Positions 9,015-18,047 of a stretch of DNA of 45,954 nucleotides are shown here, one piece after another (within the stretch, counting starts at the first letter, position 1; every line of letters starts with the position of its first letter). The DNA is from Bacteroidales bacterium (lineage in GTDB: Bacteria; Bacteroidota; Bacteroidia; Bacteroidales; UBA10428). A program made the translations under genes and the position numbers. Location: NCBI GenBank assembly GCA_016938235.1, contig JAFGVA010000136.1, forward strand, positions 1 through 45,954. Direction: 5' to 3'. A model generated the notes under the pieces. That model was not told the origin of the DNA, ran no database searches, and saw only the letters and a list, made by a program, of their open reading frames with translations.

Positions 9015-9196
9015 GAATGAATTAAACTGTCATTAAATATAATAAATATCAACTTCTGTACAAATTAAGTTATCAGCATTTTCTATAAGTTTTTGTACAC
9101 TAAAAATAAATGGCATTACCAGGCTCATTTTATTTTCTTTGCTGGGGGCCTTATGCTCATGCAAGCATTAGATCCTTTTCAGGAATCAGGAGTGCG

Positions 9197-9230
9197 AAAA
9201 AAAATCCTGCTGTAATATTATGCAACAGGA
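9197..9230 (-). terminator. Rho-independent terminator of the pnt operon
   Basis: On the minus strand the stem TCCTGTTG / CAGCAGGA (plus-strand positions 9223-9230 and 9205-9212, one G-T wobble) has a ten-base loop and is followed by eight T residues (9197-9204). It lies 38 bases beyond the pntB stop. Apart from this terminator and the regulator promoter, I see nothing in 8937-9267. Confidence 0.75.
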
Positions 9231-9267
9231 CTTCAATGACTTTTTATTTTTTTGCAGCCTTATTATT

Positions 9268-10668
9268 TTATAGGTTTTTTATCTCGCTAACCAGTTTCTG
9301 TAAAGTATCTTTTGCATTACCAAACAACATGCGGGTTTTGTCGTTATAGAACAGGTAGTTTTCAATGGCTGCATATCCTTTACCCATACCACGTTTCATT
9401 ACGATTATATTTCTGGCCTCGTGCACTTTAATAATTGGCATACCAAATATGGGACTCGAAGGATCATCAAGAGCTGCTGGATTTACAACATCATTTGCGC
9501 CAATTACAATAACTACATCAGTATTAGGTAAATCGGGATTAATATCGTCCATTTCAACTAGTTTTTCATAAGGTACATCAGCCTCGGCCAGAAGAACATT
9601 CATGTGTCCTGGCATACGACCGGCAACCGGATGAATGGCATATTTCACTTCAACACCTCTGTCTGTCAACAGCTTATCAAGTTCACTGCAGATATGCTGG
9701 GCTTGGGCAGCAGCAAGTCCATAGCCAGGTACTATCACAACCTTCTGCGTATAATTCAATAAAACCGAGGCATCAGACAGAGATATTTCTTTGATAGTTC
9801 CAACTTCTTTATCAGATTTTGCTGTTCCTCCTCCTCCAAATGCCCCGATTATAACATTAATTAGTGAGCGGTTCATGGCACGGCACATAAGAATTGTGAG
9901 AATTGTACCAGCTGCGCCAACAAAAATTCCACCTAAAATCATAGCCTGATTGTGGTAAATAAAACCCGCCATAGCAGCAGCAATACCTGTTAATGAATTT
10001 AAAAGAGATATTACTACAGGCATATCTGCCCCACCAATTGGCATTACAAACATTACTCCATACACAAGGGCAACAGCAAATAAAATGTAAAACAAAATAT
10101 TTATATCCATAAATGGATTTACAGCAACAGAGATATATATGCTTGCCGCAACAAGCGATGTAAGTATCAGAAGGTTAATATAAGTCAGAACTGGAGTAAA
10201 CCAGTCTCCGACCATACTGTCAAGCTTTCCGTAGGCTACCATACTTCCGCTAAATGCAATGCTGCCGATTACCAGTCCTAACACTGTAACAAGGGTTGAT
10301 GAGTTTTCAGGATTTGAGAACTCCATAAAAGCAACCAGTGCCGATGCCAGACCACCTGTAGCATTATATAAAGACACAAGCTGAGGCATGGCTGTCATCT
10401 TGATTTTTCGAGCTATAATGGCTCCCACCACTGTAGCTACAGAGATAACAGCTATAATTAAAATTGCATTAGAAAGCGGTATGTTTTGTCCGGTTTCATC
10501 TTTATGTAAAATTAAGGTTGTTATCATGGCTAATAACATACCTGCTGCTGCCCAGAAATTACCTCTTTTCGATGATTCGGGATGGCTCATTAGTTTTAAC
10601 CCAATCACGAACATAATAGCAGCTAATAAATAACTTAGGTCAAGTATTATAGTTCCTGTATTTTCCAT
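9268..10668 (-). CDS. pntB: NAD(P) transhydrogenase beta subunit
   Basis: A 466-residue membrane subunit of the proton-translocating transhydrogenase, which transfers hydride from NADH to NADP+ and is driven by inward proton flow. The first about 280 residues hold multiple hydrophobic helices (domain II). The C-terminal about 180 residues form the NADP(H)-binding domain III, with the fingerprint GYGLAAAQAQ near residue 315, HPVAGRMPGHMNVLLAEA, and IGANDVVNPAA followed by KRGMGKGYA. Length matches E. coli PntB (462). It is the last gene of a pntAA-pntAB-pntB operon, 31 bases after pntAB, and is followed by a good terminator. The likely job is NADPH supply. It runs divergently from sucA, the TCA-cycle E1, which suggests a shared redox setting but not necessarily shared control. 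Confidence 0.96.
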   Translation of the reverse strand: MENTGTIILDLSYLLAAIMFVIGLKLMSHPESSKRGNFWAAAGMLLAMITTLILHKDETGQNIPLSNAILIIAVISVATVVGAIIARKIKMTAMPQLVSLYNATGGLASALVAFMEFSNPENSSTLVTVLGLVIGSIAFSGSMVAYGKLDSMVGDWFTPVLTYINLLILTSLVAASIYISVAVNPFMDINILFYILFAVALVYGVMFVMPIGGADMPVVISLLNSLTGIAAAMAGFIYHNQAMILGGIFVGAAGTILTILMCRAMNRSLINVIIGAFGGGGTAKSDKEVGTIKEISLSDASVLLNYTQKVVIVPGYGLAAAQAQHICSELDKLLTDRGVEVKYAIHPVAGRMPGHMNVLLAEADVPYEKLVEMDDINPDLPNTDVVIVIGANDVVNPAALDDPSSPIFGMPIIKVHEARNIIVMKRGMGKGYAAIENYLFYNDKTRMLFGNAKDTLQKLVSEIKNL

Positions 10669-10699
10669 TTCAGTTTAATTTATTCTTTTCGTAATTGCA

Positions 10700-11026
10700 T
10701 TAATTGTTGGTTTGTTTCTTTTTCTTTTTAAACATATCCAACATTCTGTCGGTAACTACAAAACCTCCGGCGACATTCAGTGTTGCAAAAAACACAGCCA
10801 GAATTCCCAGAATGAGTTTCAGATTAATTGTAGATAAATCGGCATGTCCCAAAAGTATTATGCCACCAATTATAATAACACCACTAATGGCATTTGCGCC
10901 TGACATAAGAGGTGTGTGCAATACCGAAGGCACATTTGAAATAACCTCAATGCCTAAAAATACTGAAAGAACTATTATAAATATTGCTTCTTTATTGTCG
11001 TTAAAAAAATGTAAAATCTGTTCCAT
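10700..11026 (-). CDS. pntAB: NAD(P) transhydrogenase alpha subunit, membrane part (alpha-2)
   Basis: A 108-residue protein corresponding to the C-terminal membrane portion of E. coli PntA. It has three to four hydrophobic helices (FIIVLSVFLGIEVISNVPSV, then GANAISGVIIIGGIILLGHA and ILGILAVFFATLNVAGGFVV) and ends in VTDRMLDMFKKKKKQ, a typical cytoplasmic end for this subunit. It builds the proton channel together with PntB. A separate gene for this segment is the split-alpha arrangement known from Rhodospirillum and many Bacteroidota. It lies 11 bases after pntAA and 31 bases before pntB. Confidence 0.95.
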   Translation of the reverse strand: MEQILHFFNDNKEAIFIIVLSVFLGIEVISNVPSVLHTPLMSGANAISGVIIIGGIILLGHADLSTINLKLILGILAVFFATLNVAGGFVVTDRMLDMFKKKKKQTNN

Positions 11027-11037
11027 AATAAAATCCC

Positions 11038-12159
11038 TTATATCATTGATTTAACACGTTCGTTTTTTATCTCACCACCATGTGTAAGGCAGGTTCCACT
11101 AATAACATCATCCTCGAAATCGAGGTTCAGATTTCCTTCCTCATCAATCATGAGTTTCAATAAATTCACTACGTTTTTGCCAAACATAGAGCTGGCATCG
11201 ATTTGCATATCGCTGGCATAAGCCGAGTTCCCAATTATGGTTACCCCGTTATGAATATATTCTTCGTCGTTTTTGGTAAGCTCACAATTGCCGCCTGTCG
11301 ATGCTGCCAAATCAATAATCACACTGCCACCTTTCATCTGCTCAACAGTTTCTTTCTTAAGAAGTACAGGAGCTTTTCTACCTGGTATCTGGGCAGTGCA
11401 AATTACAACATCAGATTTTACAGCATGATCCTGTATCATTTGTGATTGTTTTTGTTTGAAATCTTCGGTTTGCTCAACAGCATATCCACCTGCCGATGCA
11501 TCTTCGGTTGCTCCTTCAACCTCAATAAATTTACCGCCCAGGCTTTTAACTTCTTCTTTCACGGCCGAGCGAACATCAAAAACTTCAACTACAGCACCTA
11601 ATTTTCGTGCTATGGCAATAGCCTGTAGTCCGGCAACACCCGCACCAAGAATTAGAACTTTTGCCGGCTTAATAGTTCCGGCTGCCGACATAAACATCGG
11701 GAAAAACCTGGGTAAATGCAATGCCGCATCAAGAACAGCTCTATATCCGGCAACTGTTGCCATGGAAGAAAGTATATCCATTGATTGTGCCCTCGATATT
11801 CGGGGTACTAATTCAAGGCTAAAGCTTGTAATCTTTTTTTCTGCCAGCCGGGTTACCATTTCAATGTTTGAAAATGGATTCATTGCTGCCAGTAATACCT
11901 TTGAAGCATCTGTTTCTTTAATATCTTCAGCCGAAAAGGGATCAATTTTTAAAAGTACATCGCTTTCGGCAAGGATTGTCTTTCTGTCAACAAGCTTTGC
12001 TCCGGCTTCAGTATACTCTTTATCATCAACGAATGCCCGGGCACCTGCTCCTTTTTCTACAAGCACCTCAGCTTTTAAAGCTACCAAAGTCTTTACCGAC
12101 TCCGGCATTAAAACAACCCTTTTTTCAGGGCTTTGTTCTTTTAAAACTCCTAATTTCAC
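11038..12159 (-). CDS. pntAA: NAD(P) transhydrogenase alpha subunit, NAD-binding part (alpha-1)
   Basis: A 373-residue soluble domain I of the transhydrogenase, which binds NAD(H) and passes hydride to domain III of PntB. It belongs to the alanine dehydrogenase/PNT fold: N-terminal MKLGVLKEQSPEKRVVLMPE, the Rossmann fingerprint VLILGAGVAGLQAIAIARKL followed by VVEVFDVR, and the RQD-loop-like region (SAVKEEVKSLGGKFIEV). Unlike alanine dehydrogenase, it is followed immediately by pntAB and pntB, which settles the identity. First gene of the operon. Its upstream region, shared with sucA, is about 520 bases long and must hold both promoters. Confidence 0.95.
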   Translation of the reverse strand: MKLGVLKEQSPEKRVVLMPESVKTLVALKAEVLVEKGAGARAFVDDKEYTEAGAKLVDRKTILAESDVLLKIDPFSAEDIKETDASKVLLAAMNPFSNIEMVTRLAEKKITSFSLELVPRISRAQSMDILSSMATVAGYRAVLDAALHLPRFFPMFMSAAGTIKPAKVLILGAGVAGLQAIAIARKLGAVVEVFDVRSAVKEEVKSLGGKFIEVEGATEDASAGGYAVEQTEDFKQKQSQMIQDHAVKSDVVICTAQIPGRKAPVLLKKETVEQMKGGSVIIDLAASTGGNCELTKNDEEYIHNGVTIIGNSAYASDMQIDASSMFGKNVVNLLKLMIDEEGNLNLDFEDDVISGTCLTHGGEIKNERVKSMI

Positions 12160-12680
12160 TCGTTTATATTTTAGTTATTTATTTTGTCAGGGTAAGTTAT
12201 CTTTATTACTTTCTTTGGCTATGTATATCAGTGCTTTCCATAAACACCTCTGTTGATTATTCCGATAAAACAATGGTTGCAGGTGTATTTATATAAAAAA
12301 TATTTTCCACTTTCAAATACAATATTAATTATTTAAAGATAAAATATGTTTCTATAATAATGTTCAAAGTGAGTCCCTGTTTCTTCCTTTGAGTTCCATC
12401 CAATTATTAATTGTTCTTTAACTTTTACAAATATACAATTTCAAAAAGCACAATAAAGTAACCCTGTTCCAGAATACGACTAATAATATACCATTCAAAT
12501 TCAAACTTGTATTATTACAATACAAGTGTGTGGATATATTGTTTAATAAACAGCTACTATAAGTAAACATTACTTTTGGTATTTTGTTAGATGTAGTAAT
12601 AAAACAGAACTGTATATTGGCTTAAGCCGGAATTTATAGTAACTTCAAAATAGAAAAATCAGAAATCTATTACCAAAAAA
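12160..12680. promoter_or_regulatory. 520-base divergent intergenic region between pntAA and sucA
   Basis: No gene is visible here. The region must carry the promoters of both the pnt operon (minus) and sucA (plus). I found no full TAnnTTTG box with correct spacing; on the minus strand TGTATTTG near 12330 is a near match. The clearest structure is a perfect dyad at 12505-12527: ACTTGTATT, five bases ATTAC, then AATACAAGT. Such a 23-base symmetrical site is the size of a dimeric regulator operator. This assignment is inference. Confidence 0.4.
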
Positions 12681-15497
12681 ATGAGTAAACTTGATTTTCT
12701 CGGAGCAATGGATCCTGCTCTGATAGACGATATGTACAAAAAGTATCTCTCAAATCCTGAGTCAGTCGAAAAAATCTGGCAGGGTTTTTTTAGTGGTTTT
12801 GAATTTGCCAGAAAAAATTATTCCACCGAAGTTTCAGGAAATATTGATAAAGAATTCAGAGTAATTAATTTTATTCATGCCTATCGTCGAAGAGGTCATT
12901 TGTTTACAAAAACTAATCCGGTACGTACAAGAAGACAATATTTTCCAACACTTGATATTGAAAATTACGGATTTGAGAAATCTGACCTGAATACTGTTTT
13001 CCAGGCAGGTAAAGAAATAGGCATCGGCCCTGTATCACTTCAGGAAATTATAAATCACCTTGAAGAAACCTATTGCAGCTCTGTTGGAGTAGAATACCTG
13101 TTTATTAGGTCTCCCGAAAAATTAGTGTGGCTGCAAAACCGATTTGAAAGCACAAAAAATAAAACGCATTTTAAACCCGAAGAGAAAAAACAAATCTATA
13201 ACCTGCTCAACCAGGCAAGTGGATTCGAACAATTTATTCATAAAAAATTTGTCGGGCAAAAACGTTTTTCTCTCGAGGGTTCTGAGACACTGATACCGGC
13301 ACTGCATTATATTTTGCTAAAAGGATCGGAATCCGGTATAGCCGAGTATGTAATTGGCATGCCTCACAGAGGCAGGTTAAATGTACTGGCAAACATATTG
13401 AAGAAACCTTATGAGAATATTTTCCAGGAGTTTGTTGCAGAAGCCTATGAAGACAACATCTCGCTCGGAGATGTTAAATATCATTTAGGATACAGTAATA
13501 AATATACACTCGAAAACGGTAAAGAAATTGATTTGCATCTTGCTCCCAATCCGTCGCATTTAGAAACTGTATCGCCAATAATTCAGGGGATAACAAAATC
13601 AAAAATAGATCATAAATACTCCGGAAATAAGTTAAATGTGTTACCGATATTATTGCACGGCGATGCCGCCATTGCAGGTCAGGGAATAGTTTATGAGGTA
13701 GCTCAAATGATGGAATTAGAAGGCTATGGCAACGGCGGAACTATTCATATTGTGATTAACAACCAGGTTGGTTTTACAACCAATTACCTTGAGGGAAGAA
13801 GCAGCACCTATTCTACCGATATTGGAAAAGTAACCAAGTGTCCGATTTTTCACATAAACGGCGATAATGTTGAGGCTCTGATTCATACAATTAATTTGGC
13901 TATTGATTACCGGCAGACTTTTCATACCGACGTTTTTATTGATATTCTTTCGTACCGTAAATACGGACATAATGAAAGCGATGAGCCCCGGTACACGCAA
14001 CCAACACTTTATAAGAAAATAGCAAATCACCCTAATCCAAGAGAAATTTATGCTGAAAATCTCCTGAAACAAGGTGTATTTACAAAAAATGAAATTGAAA
14101 AAATAAAACAGGATTTTGAAGATTTACTGGAAGAAAAGCTCGAAATATCAAAAAAACAAGGCAAGGTAAAAATCCAACGTTTCATGAAGGATATTTGGGC
14201 TAGTTATAAATATGCATCTGATGAAGAATTTGATAAATTTTATGAAAACAAAGTCTCAAAAGAAAAATTAATCCAGATAGGAAATAAAATTTGTTACCTG
14301 CCTGATGATAAAAAATTCATCAGCAAAACATATAAGCTTGTTAAAGACCGGATTCAGATGCTGGAAGACAATAAGCTGGATTGGGCCATGGCAGAACTTT
14401 TAGCTTATGCCACCCTGGTCGACGAAGGTTATCCTGTCAGATTAAGCGGTCAGGATTCAGTGCGTGGCACATTTGCGCACAGGCATGCAGAGCATGTTAT
14501 TGAAGATACCGACAAAAAATATTCTCCGCTTAAAAATATTTCCGAACACCAGGCTTCATTTACAGTTTTTAACTCGCCCTTAAACGAATATGGAGTTCTT
14601 GGATTCGAGTACGGTTATGCTTTAGGCACCCCAAACGGACTTACAATATGGGAAGCACAATTTGGCGATTTTCACAATGTTGCCCAGGTAATTATTGACC
14701 AGTATATTTCTTCGGCAGAAGAAAAATGGGGTCTTTCAAACGGACTGGTTCTTATGTTGCCTCATGGTTTCGAGGGTCAGGGTCCTGAACACTCCAGCGG
14801 GCGAATCGAACGCTTCCTGTCTCTCGCAGCCAGAAACAACATGCAGATTGTGGTTCCAACTACCCCTGCAAATATTTATCATGTTTTGCGTGAGCAGGTT
14901 TACAGAAACTTCAGAATTCCACTTATACTTTTCACCCCTAAAAGTCTATTGAGACATCCTTCATGCTATAGTTCCATAAATGAGCTCGCCGAAGGTACTT
15001 TCAGTGAAGTGATTGATGATGAAAGTGTTGACACAAACGAAGTAAGACGTATTGTATTCTGTTCAGGTAAAATGTATTATGATTTACTGGCCGAAAAAGA
15101 AAAACACAATGCACGCGATATTGCCCTGATACGTATTGAGCAGTTGCACCCCTTTCCCAGGAAAAGCGTTGAAAAAATACTGAAAAAATATAAAAATTCT
15201 ATGTTGAACCTGTGGTTACAGGAGGAACCTGCTAACATGGGTGCCTGGAGACATGTGCAGGAAGAATTTAAAGACATTGATATATACCCAATTTGCCGAC
15301 AACCCAGTGGAAGTCCGGCTACCGGTTTATTTAAAATACATCAGAAACAACAGAATGAACTAATCAGCAAAGTATTCAGGGAGTGTGTTTGCGAATTAAA
15401 CCGCACTTATTGCGGACTTCAGTGTACCGATGGTTCTTTGAGAGAAAAAATACTGAAGCAATATGCCTATTTTATGGAAAAAGATAAAAAAGAATGA
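12681..15497 (+). CDS. sucA: 2-oxoglutarate dehydrogenase E1 component
   Basis: A 938-residue thiamine-diphosphate enzyme that decarboxylates 2-oxoglutarate and passes the succinyl group to the lipoyl domain of E2. The N-terminus (FLGAMDPALIDDMYKKYL, then NPESVEKIWQGFF) is the helical segment used for E2 docking. MPHRGRLNVL is at residues 227-236, HLAPNPSHLE at 286-295, and the ThDP motif runs from HGDAAIAGQG (326) to NNQVGF (361). GHNESDEPRYTQP and the C-terminal pyrimidine-binding part (RLSGQDSVRGTFAHRHA, then EAQFGDF) follow. Length agrees with E. coli SucA (933). It heads a cluster with sucB and a PLP enzyme. The E3 gene (lpd) is not in this window, so E3 must come from elsewhere. Confidence 0.97.
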   Translation: MSKLDFLGAMDPALIDDMYKKYLSNPESVEKIWQGFFSGFEFARKNYSTEVSGNIDKEFRVINFIHAYRRRGHLFTKTNPVRTRRQYFPTLDIENYGFEKSDLNTVFQAGKEIGIGPVSLQEIINHLEETYCSSVGVEYLFIRSPEKLVWLQNRFESTKNKTHFKPEEKKQIYNLLNQASGFEQFIHKKFVGQKRFSLEGSETLIPALHYILLKGSESGIAEYVIGMPHRGRLNVLANILKKPYENIFQEFVAEAYEDNISLGDVKYHLGYSNKYTLENGKEIDLHLAPNPSHLETVSPIIQGITKSKIDHKYSGNKLNVLPILLHGDAAIAGQGIVYEVAQMMELEGYGNGGTIHIVINNQVGFTTNYLEGRSSTYSTDIGKVTKCPIFHINGDNVEALIHTINLAIDYRQTFHTDVFIDILSYRKYGHNESDEPRYTQPTLYKKIANHPNPREIYAENLLKQGVFTKNEIEKIKQDFEDLLEEKLEISKKQGKVKIQRFMKDIWASYKYASDEEFDKFYENKVSKEKLIQIGNKICYLPDDKKFISKTYKLVKDRIQMLEDNKLDWAMAELLAYATLVDEGYPVRLSGQDSVRGTFAHRHAEHVIEDTDKKYSPLKNISEHQASFTVFNSPLNEYGVLGFEYGYALGTPNGLTIWEAQFGDFHNVAQVIIDQYISSAEEKWGLSNGLVLMLPHGFEGQGPEHSSGRIERFLSLAARNNMQIVVPTTPANIYHVLREQVYRNFRIPLILFTPKSLLRHPSCYSSINELAEGTFSEVIDDESVDTNEVRRIVFCSGKMYYDLLAEKEKHNARDIALIRIEQLHPFPRKSVEKILKKYKNSMLNLWLQEEPANMGAWRHVQEEFKDIDIYPICRQPSGSPATGLFKIHQKQQNELISKVFRECVCELNRTYCGLQCTDGSLREKILKQYAYFMEKDKKE

Positions 15498-15564
15498 AGC
15501 AAGGAGCATAAAGTCAGAAGGTAAAGTTTAGTACTAACTAAATTCTTCTTTCTTAATAAAATTC

Positions 15565-15587
15565 GCTTCAAGTTTGAAACTTGAAGC
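15565..15587. repeat. Perfect 23-base palindrome between sucA and sucB
   Basis: GCTTCAAGTTT (15565-15575), one central G, then AAACTTGAAGC (15577-15587): every base is paired. It lies 38 bases before the sucB start codon. A second, shorter dyad (TTTAGT at 15527-15532 and ACTAAA at 15537-15542) lies just upstream. It could be an operator or an intercistronic RNA hairpin. A one-base loop is too tight for a natural RNA stem end, so about four central bases would remain unpaired. No T run follows, so a simple terminator is unlikely. Confidence 0.6.
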
Positions 15588-15625
15588 AGATCATAAAGCA
15601 ATTTATATTGAAAAAATAAAAAAAT

Positions 15626-16873
15626 ATGATCCTCGAAATTAAAATACCATCACCCGGAGAATCAATAACAGAAGTTGAGGTGGCTCAATGGCTGGTTGAA
15701 GATGGTTCATATGTTCAAAAAGACCAGGAAATTGGTGAAATAGAGTCAGATAAGGCTACCCTGCCCATAATTGCCGGCAAAGCGGGTAAACTTAAAATTC
15801 TCATACAGGAAGGCACAACAGCCGCTGTTGGTGATGTGGCATGTTCTATTGACACGGAAGCAGAAGCGCCTGTTCAAGACAAAAAAGTTGAACCAAAGAC
15901 AGAAAAAGTTTCAAGCCGGGAAACCCAGCCTGCTCAAGCTGCCAAAGAACCTGTGTCGGGTACAAGCGACAACAGCAATTATCCTGAAGCTAAAATTACT
16001 CCTGTTGCAAAAAAAATGATGGAGCAGAATCACATAAATGTTGACGATATTATTAATGGTCTGAAGAAAATCAGTTCAAAAGAAGTTGTTCAGGTTTTAA
16101 GTCAAAAATCGGGTCCATCAACTATGCAAACTGAAGCGCAAGAAAGAGCAGTCAACAGGGAAAAAATGACTTCCCTGAGACGTAAAATTAGCGAGCGCCT
16201 GGTGGCAGTAAAGAACGAAACTGCCATGTTAACCACATTTAACGAGGTTGATATGTCGGCTGTAATGGAACTTCGAAATAAATACCAGAAACAGTTTGTT
16301 GAGAAGCATGGTATAAAACTGGGTTTTATGTCCTTTTTTACAAAAGCTGCTTCCCTTGCTTTACAAAGCTTCCCAAAAATTAACTCATACATCGATGGCG
16401 ATGAAATAGTTTCGCCGAACTATAACGATATTGGAATTGCAGTGCAAACAGGTAAAGGACTGATGGTACCCATTGTGCGCGATGCCAACAAACTAAGTCT
16501 GGCTGAAATTGAGTTAGAAATTGCCGAACTGGCAAAGAAAGCCAGAGCCTTCAGAATATCGCCCGAAGAAATGTCGGGAGGTACCTTTACAATTACCAAT
16601 GGTGGTGTTTTTGGTTCTATGCTTTCTACACCAATTATTAATCCGCCTCAGTCAGGAATTCTCGGCATGCATAATATTGTTGAAAGACCCGTAGCAATAG
16701 ATAGACAGGTTGTTATCCGCCCAATTATGTATCTAGCCTTATCATACGATCACAGAATTGTCGATGGCAGGGATTCTGTTAGTTTCCTGGTTAAAATTAA
16801 AGAACTTATCGAGGCTCCCTACAAAATACTGATTCCTGCGGGAGATAGTGATAAACAGCTATTGGGATTGTGA
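15626..16873 (+). CDS. sucB: 2-oxoglutarate dehydrogenase E2 (dihydrolipoamide succinyltransferase)
   Basis: A 415-residue E2. Residues 1-77 are the lipoyl domain with attachment Lys43 in [11 protein letters not shown]. Residues 78-118 are a Pro/Ala/Lys-rich linker. Residues 123-157 take the place of the peripheral-subunit-binding domain ([20 protein letters not shown]) but lack the usual GTGxGGRI loop. Residues about 180-415 are the CoA-dependent acyltransferase domain with the catalytic HRIVDGRD motif (His376, Asp380) and the SYDHR context typical of succinyltransferases. It transfers succinyl groups from lipoate to CoA in the TCA cycle. It is encoded 128 bases after sucA and 43 bases before a PLP enzyme. 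The unusual E3/E1-binding domain may reflect a divergent partner contact. Confidence 0.95.
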   Translation: MILEIKIPSPGESITEVEVAQWLVEDGSYVQKDQEIGEIESDKATLPIIAGKAGKLKILIQEGTTAAVGDVACSIDTEAEAPVQDKKVEPKTEKVSSRETQPAQAAKEPVSGTSDNSNYPEAKITPVAKKMMEQNHINVDDIINGLKKISSKEVVQVLSQKSGPSTMQTEAQERAVNREKMTSLRRKISERLVAVKNETAMLTTFNEVDMSAVMELRNKYQKQFVEKHGIKLGFMSFFTKAASLALQSFPKINSYIDGDEIVSPNYNDIGIAVQTGKGLMVPIVRDANKLSLAEIELEIAELAKKARAFRISPEEMSGGTFTITNGGVFGSMLSTPIINPPQSGILGMHNIVERPVAIDRQVVIRPIMYLALSYDHRIVDGRDSVSFLVKIKELIEAPYKILIPAGDSDKQLLGL

Positions 16874-16916
16874 AAAATTAGCCGTAAATTAGTTTGAAAG
16901 CCAAAAACAAAATAAA

Positions 16917-18047
16917 ATGGCTGCGGCTGGTTATTTACTCAACAACAGAACCTACTACAACCCTGATTTAGGGGAGGAGGTTATTGAAATATTAAATGAT
17001 TTCGAAAAGCCTTATCGATTTCACAAATCTCTTGATGAATACTGCCCGACTCCCCTAATAGAAATACCTCATCTTTCGGAGTTGTTAGGCATCAATAAAA
17101 TTCTGATTAAAGACGAGGGTCAACGCTTCGGAACCAGTGCGCTAAAAATACTGGGAGCCTCCTATGCTGTATATCAGGAAATAAACCATTCTAAAAGTAT
17201 AAAAGGTATCTGTACTGCCACAGATGGTAATCATGGTCGTGCTGTAGCCTGGGCATGCAAGAAGAACGGCTTGGAATCTGTTGTTTTTGTTCCATATCAA
17301 ACTTCAGTAAGCCGAATACGGTTTATCGAAGAAGAGGGAGCTAAAGTAATTGTCAGTAAGGGGCATTACGATCAGGCTGTGAAAGAAGCCGCTGCTTATG
17401 CCGAAGAAAACAACATAACATTATTGCAAGATACCTCATGGACAAATTACCATAGAATTCCTTCAACAATAACTTCCGGTTATTACACCGAAATGCATGA
17501 AGTCTCTGAGCAGACCAATAAGCTTATGAAACCAGCAATTGATGTTGTTTTTATTCAGGCGGGTGTGGGTAGCTGGCCATCGGCAATAGTACACTTCATC
17601 AGAAAATACCTGAATAACCAAAAAGTTAAAATTGTTTGTGTAGAACCTTATGAGTCCGATGCAATATATGAATCTGTAAAACGAGCCTCGCTAGCCACGA
17701 CCCGAAAAAGCCAAAAAACCATAATGGCAGGACTTAATTGCGGCACCCCATCCTATATAGCTTTTGAAATATTAAAACAAGGAGTTGATGCCTTTCTTAC
17801 TATCTCAGATGAATATGCCATTGATGCTATTAAATACCTTAATGCGCCTTTACCAGGCGATCCCTATGTTGCGGCAGGAGAATCTGGCTCAGCCGGATTA
17901 GCTGCTTTACTGGCTATTATACGAAACAAAAACATCGGCATGTTAAAAAAACAACTGGGTATAACAAAGGAAAGTAATATTCTTGTTTTTAATACCGAAA
18001 ATGTAACCGACCCCGATTTGCATTATCAGTTATTGTCTGACAAATAA
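16917..18047 (+). CDS. Diaminopropionate ammonia-lyase family PLP enzyme
   Basis: A 376-residue fold-type II PLP enzyme. The N-terminus places Pro-Leu substrate-entry residues (CPTPLIEIPHLSELLG) before the Schiff-base lysine, Lys77, in RFGTSALKILGASYA. This is the motif of 2,3-diaminopropionate ammonia-lyase (RFGLNAFKxLGGSYA in E. coli YgeX). The ATDGNHGRAVAWACKK loop (Asp103) binds PLP and supplies the likely second base, and LLQDTSW follows near residue 155. Length is close to YgeX (398). The family converts diaminopropionate to pyruvate and ammonia, and some members act on D-serine or threonine. Here it sits 43 bases behind sucB, an unusual address, so its true substrate should be treated as open. 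It appears to be the last gene of the cluster. Confidence 0.8.
   Translation: MAAAGYLLNNRTYYNPDLGEEVIEILNDFEKPYRFHKSLDEYCPTPLIEIPHLSELLGINKILIKDEGQRFGTSALKILGASYAVYQEINHSKSIKGICTATDGNHGRAVAWACKKNGLESVVFVPYQTSVSRIRFIEEEGAKVIVSKGHYDQAVKEAAAYAEENNITLLQDTSWTNYHRIPSTITSGYYTEMHEVSEQTNKLMKPAIDVVFIQAGVGSWPSAIVHFIRKYLNNQKVKIVCVEPYESDAIYESVKRASLATTRKSQKTIMAGLNCGTPSYIAFEILKQGVDAFLTISDEYAIDAIKYLNAPLPGDPYVAAGESGSAGLAALLAIIRNKNIGMLKKQLGITKESNILVFNTENVTDPDLHYQLLSDK

Noticed and set aside
9110-9349. 79-codon plus-strand frame after pntB
   Set aside because: It crosses the pnt terminator and the antisense of the pntB end, and has no family features.
11456-12256. 266-codon open frame on the plus strand opposite pntAA
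   Set aside because: It mirrors the pntAA codons and is rich in Ser/Thr/Ala in the way antisense frames are. The minus-strand gene has clear family motifs.
13716-14072. 118-codon minus-strand frame inside sucA
   Set aside because: It lies wholly antisense to conserved ThDP-binding sequence of sucA.
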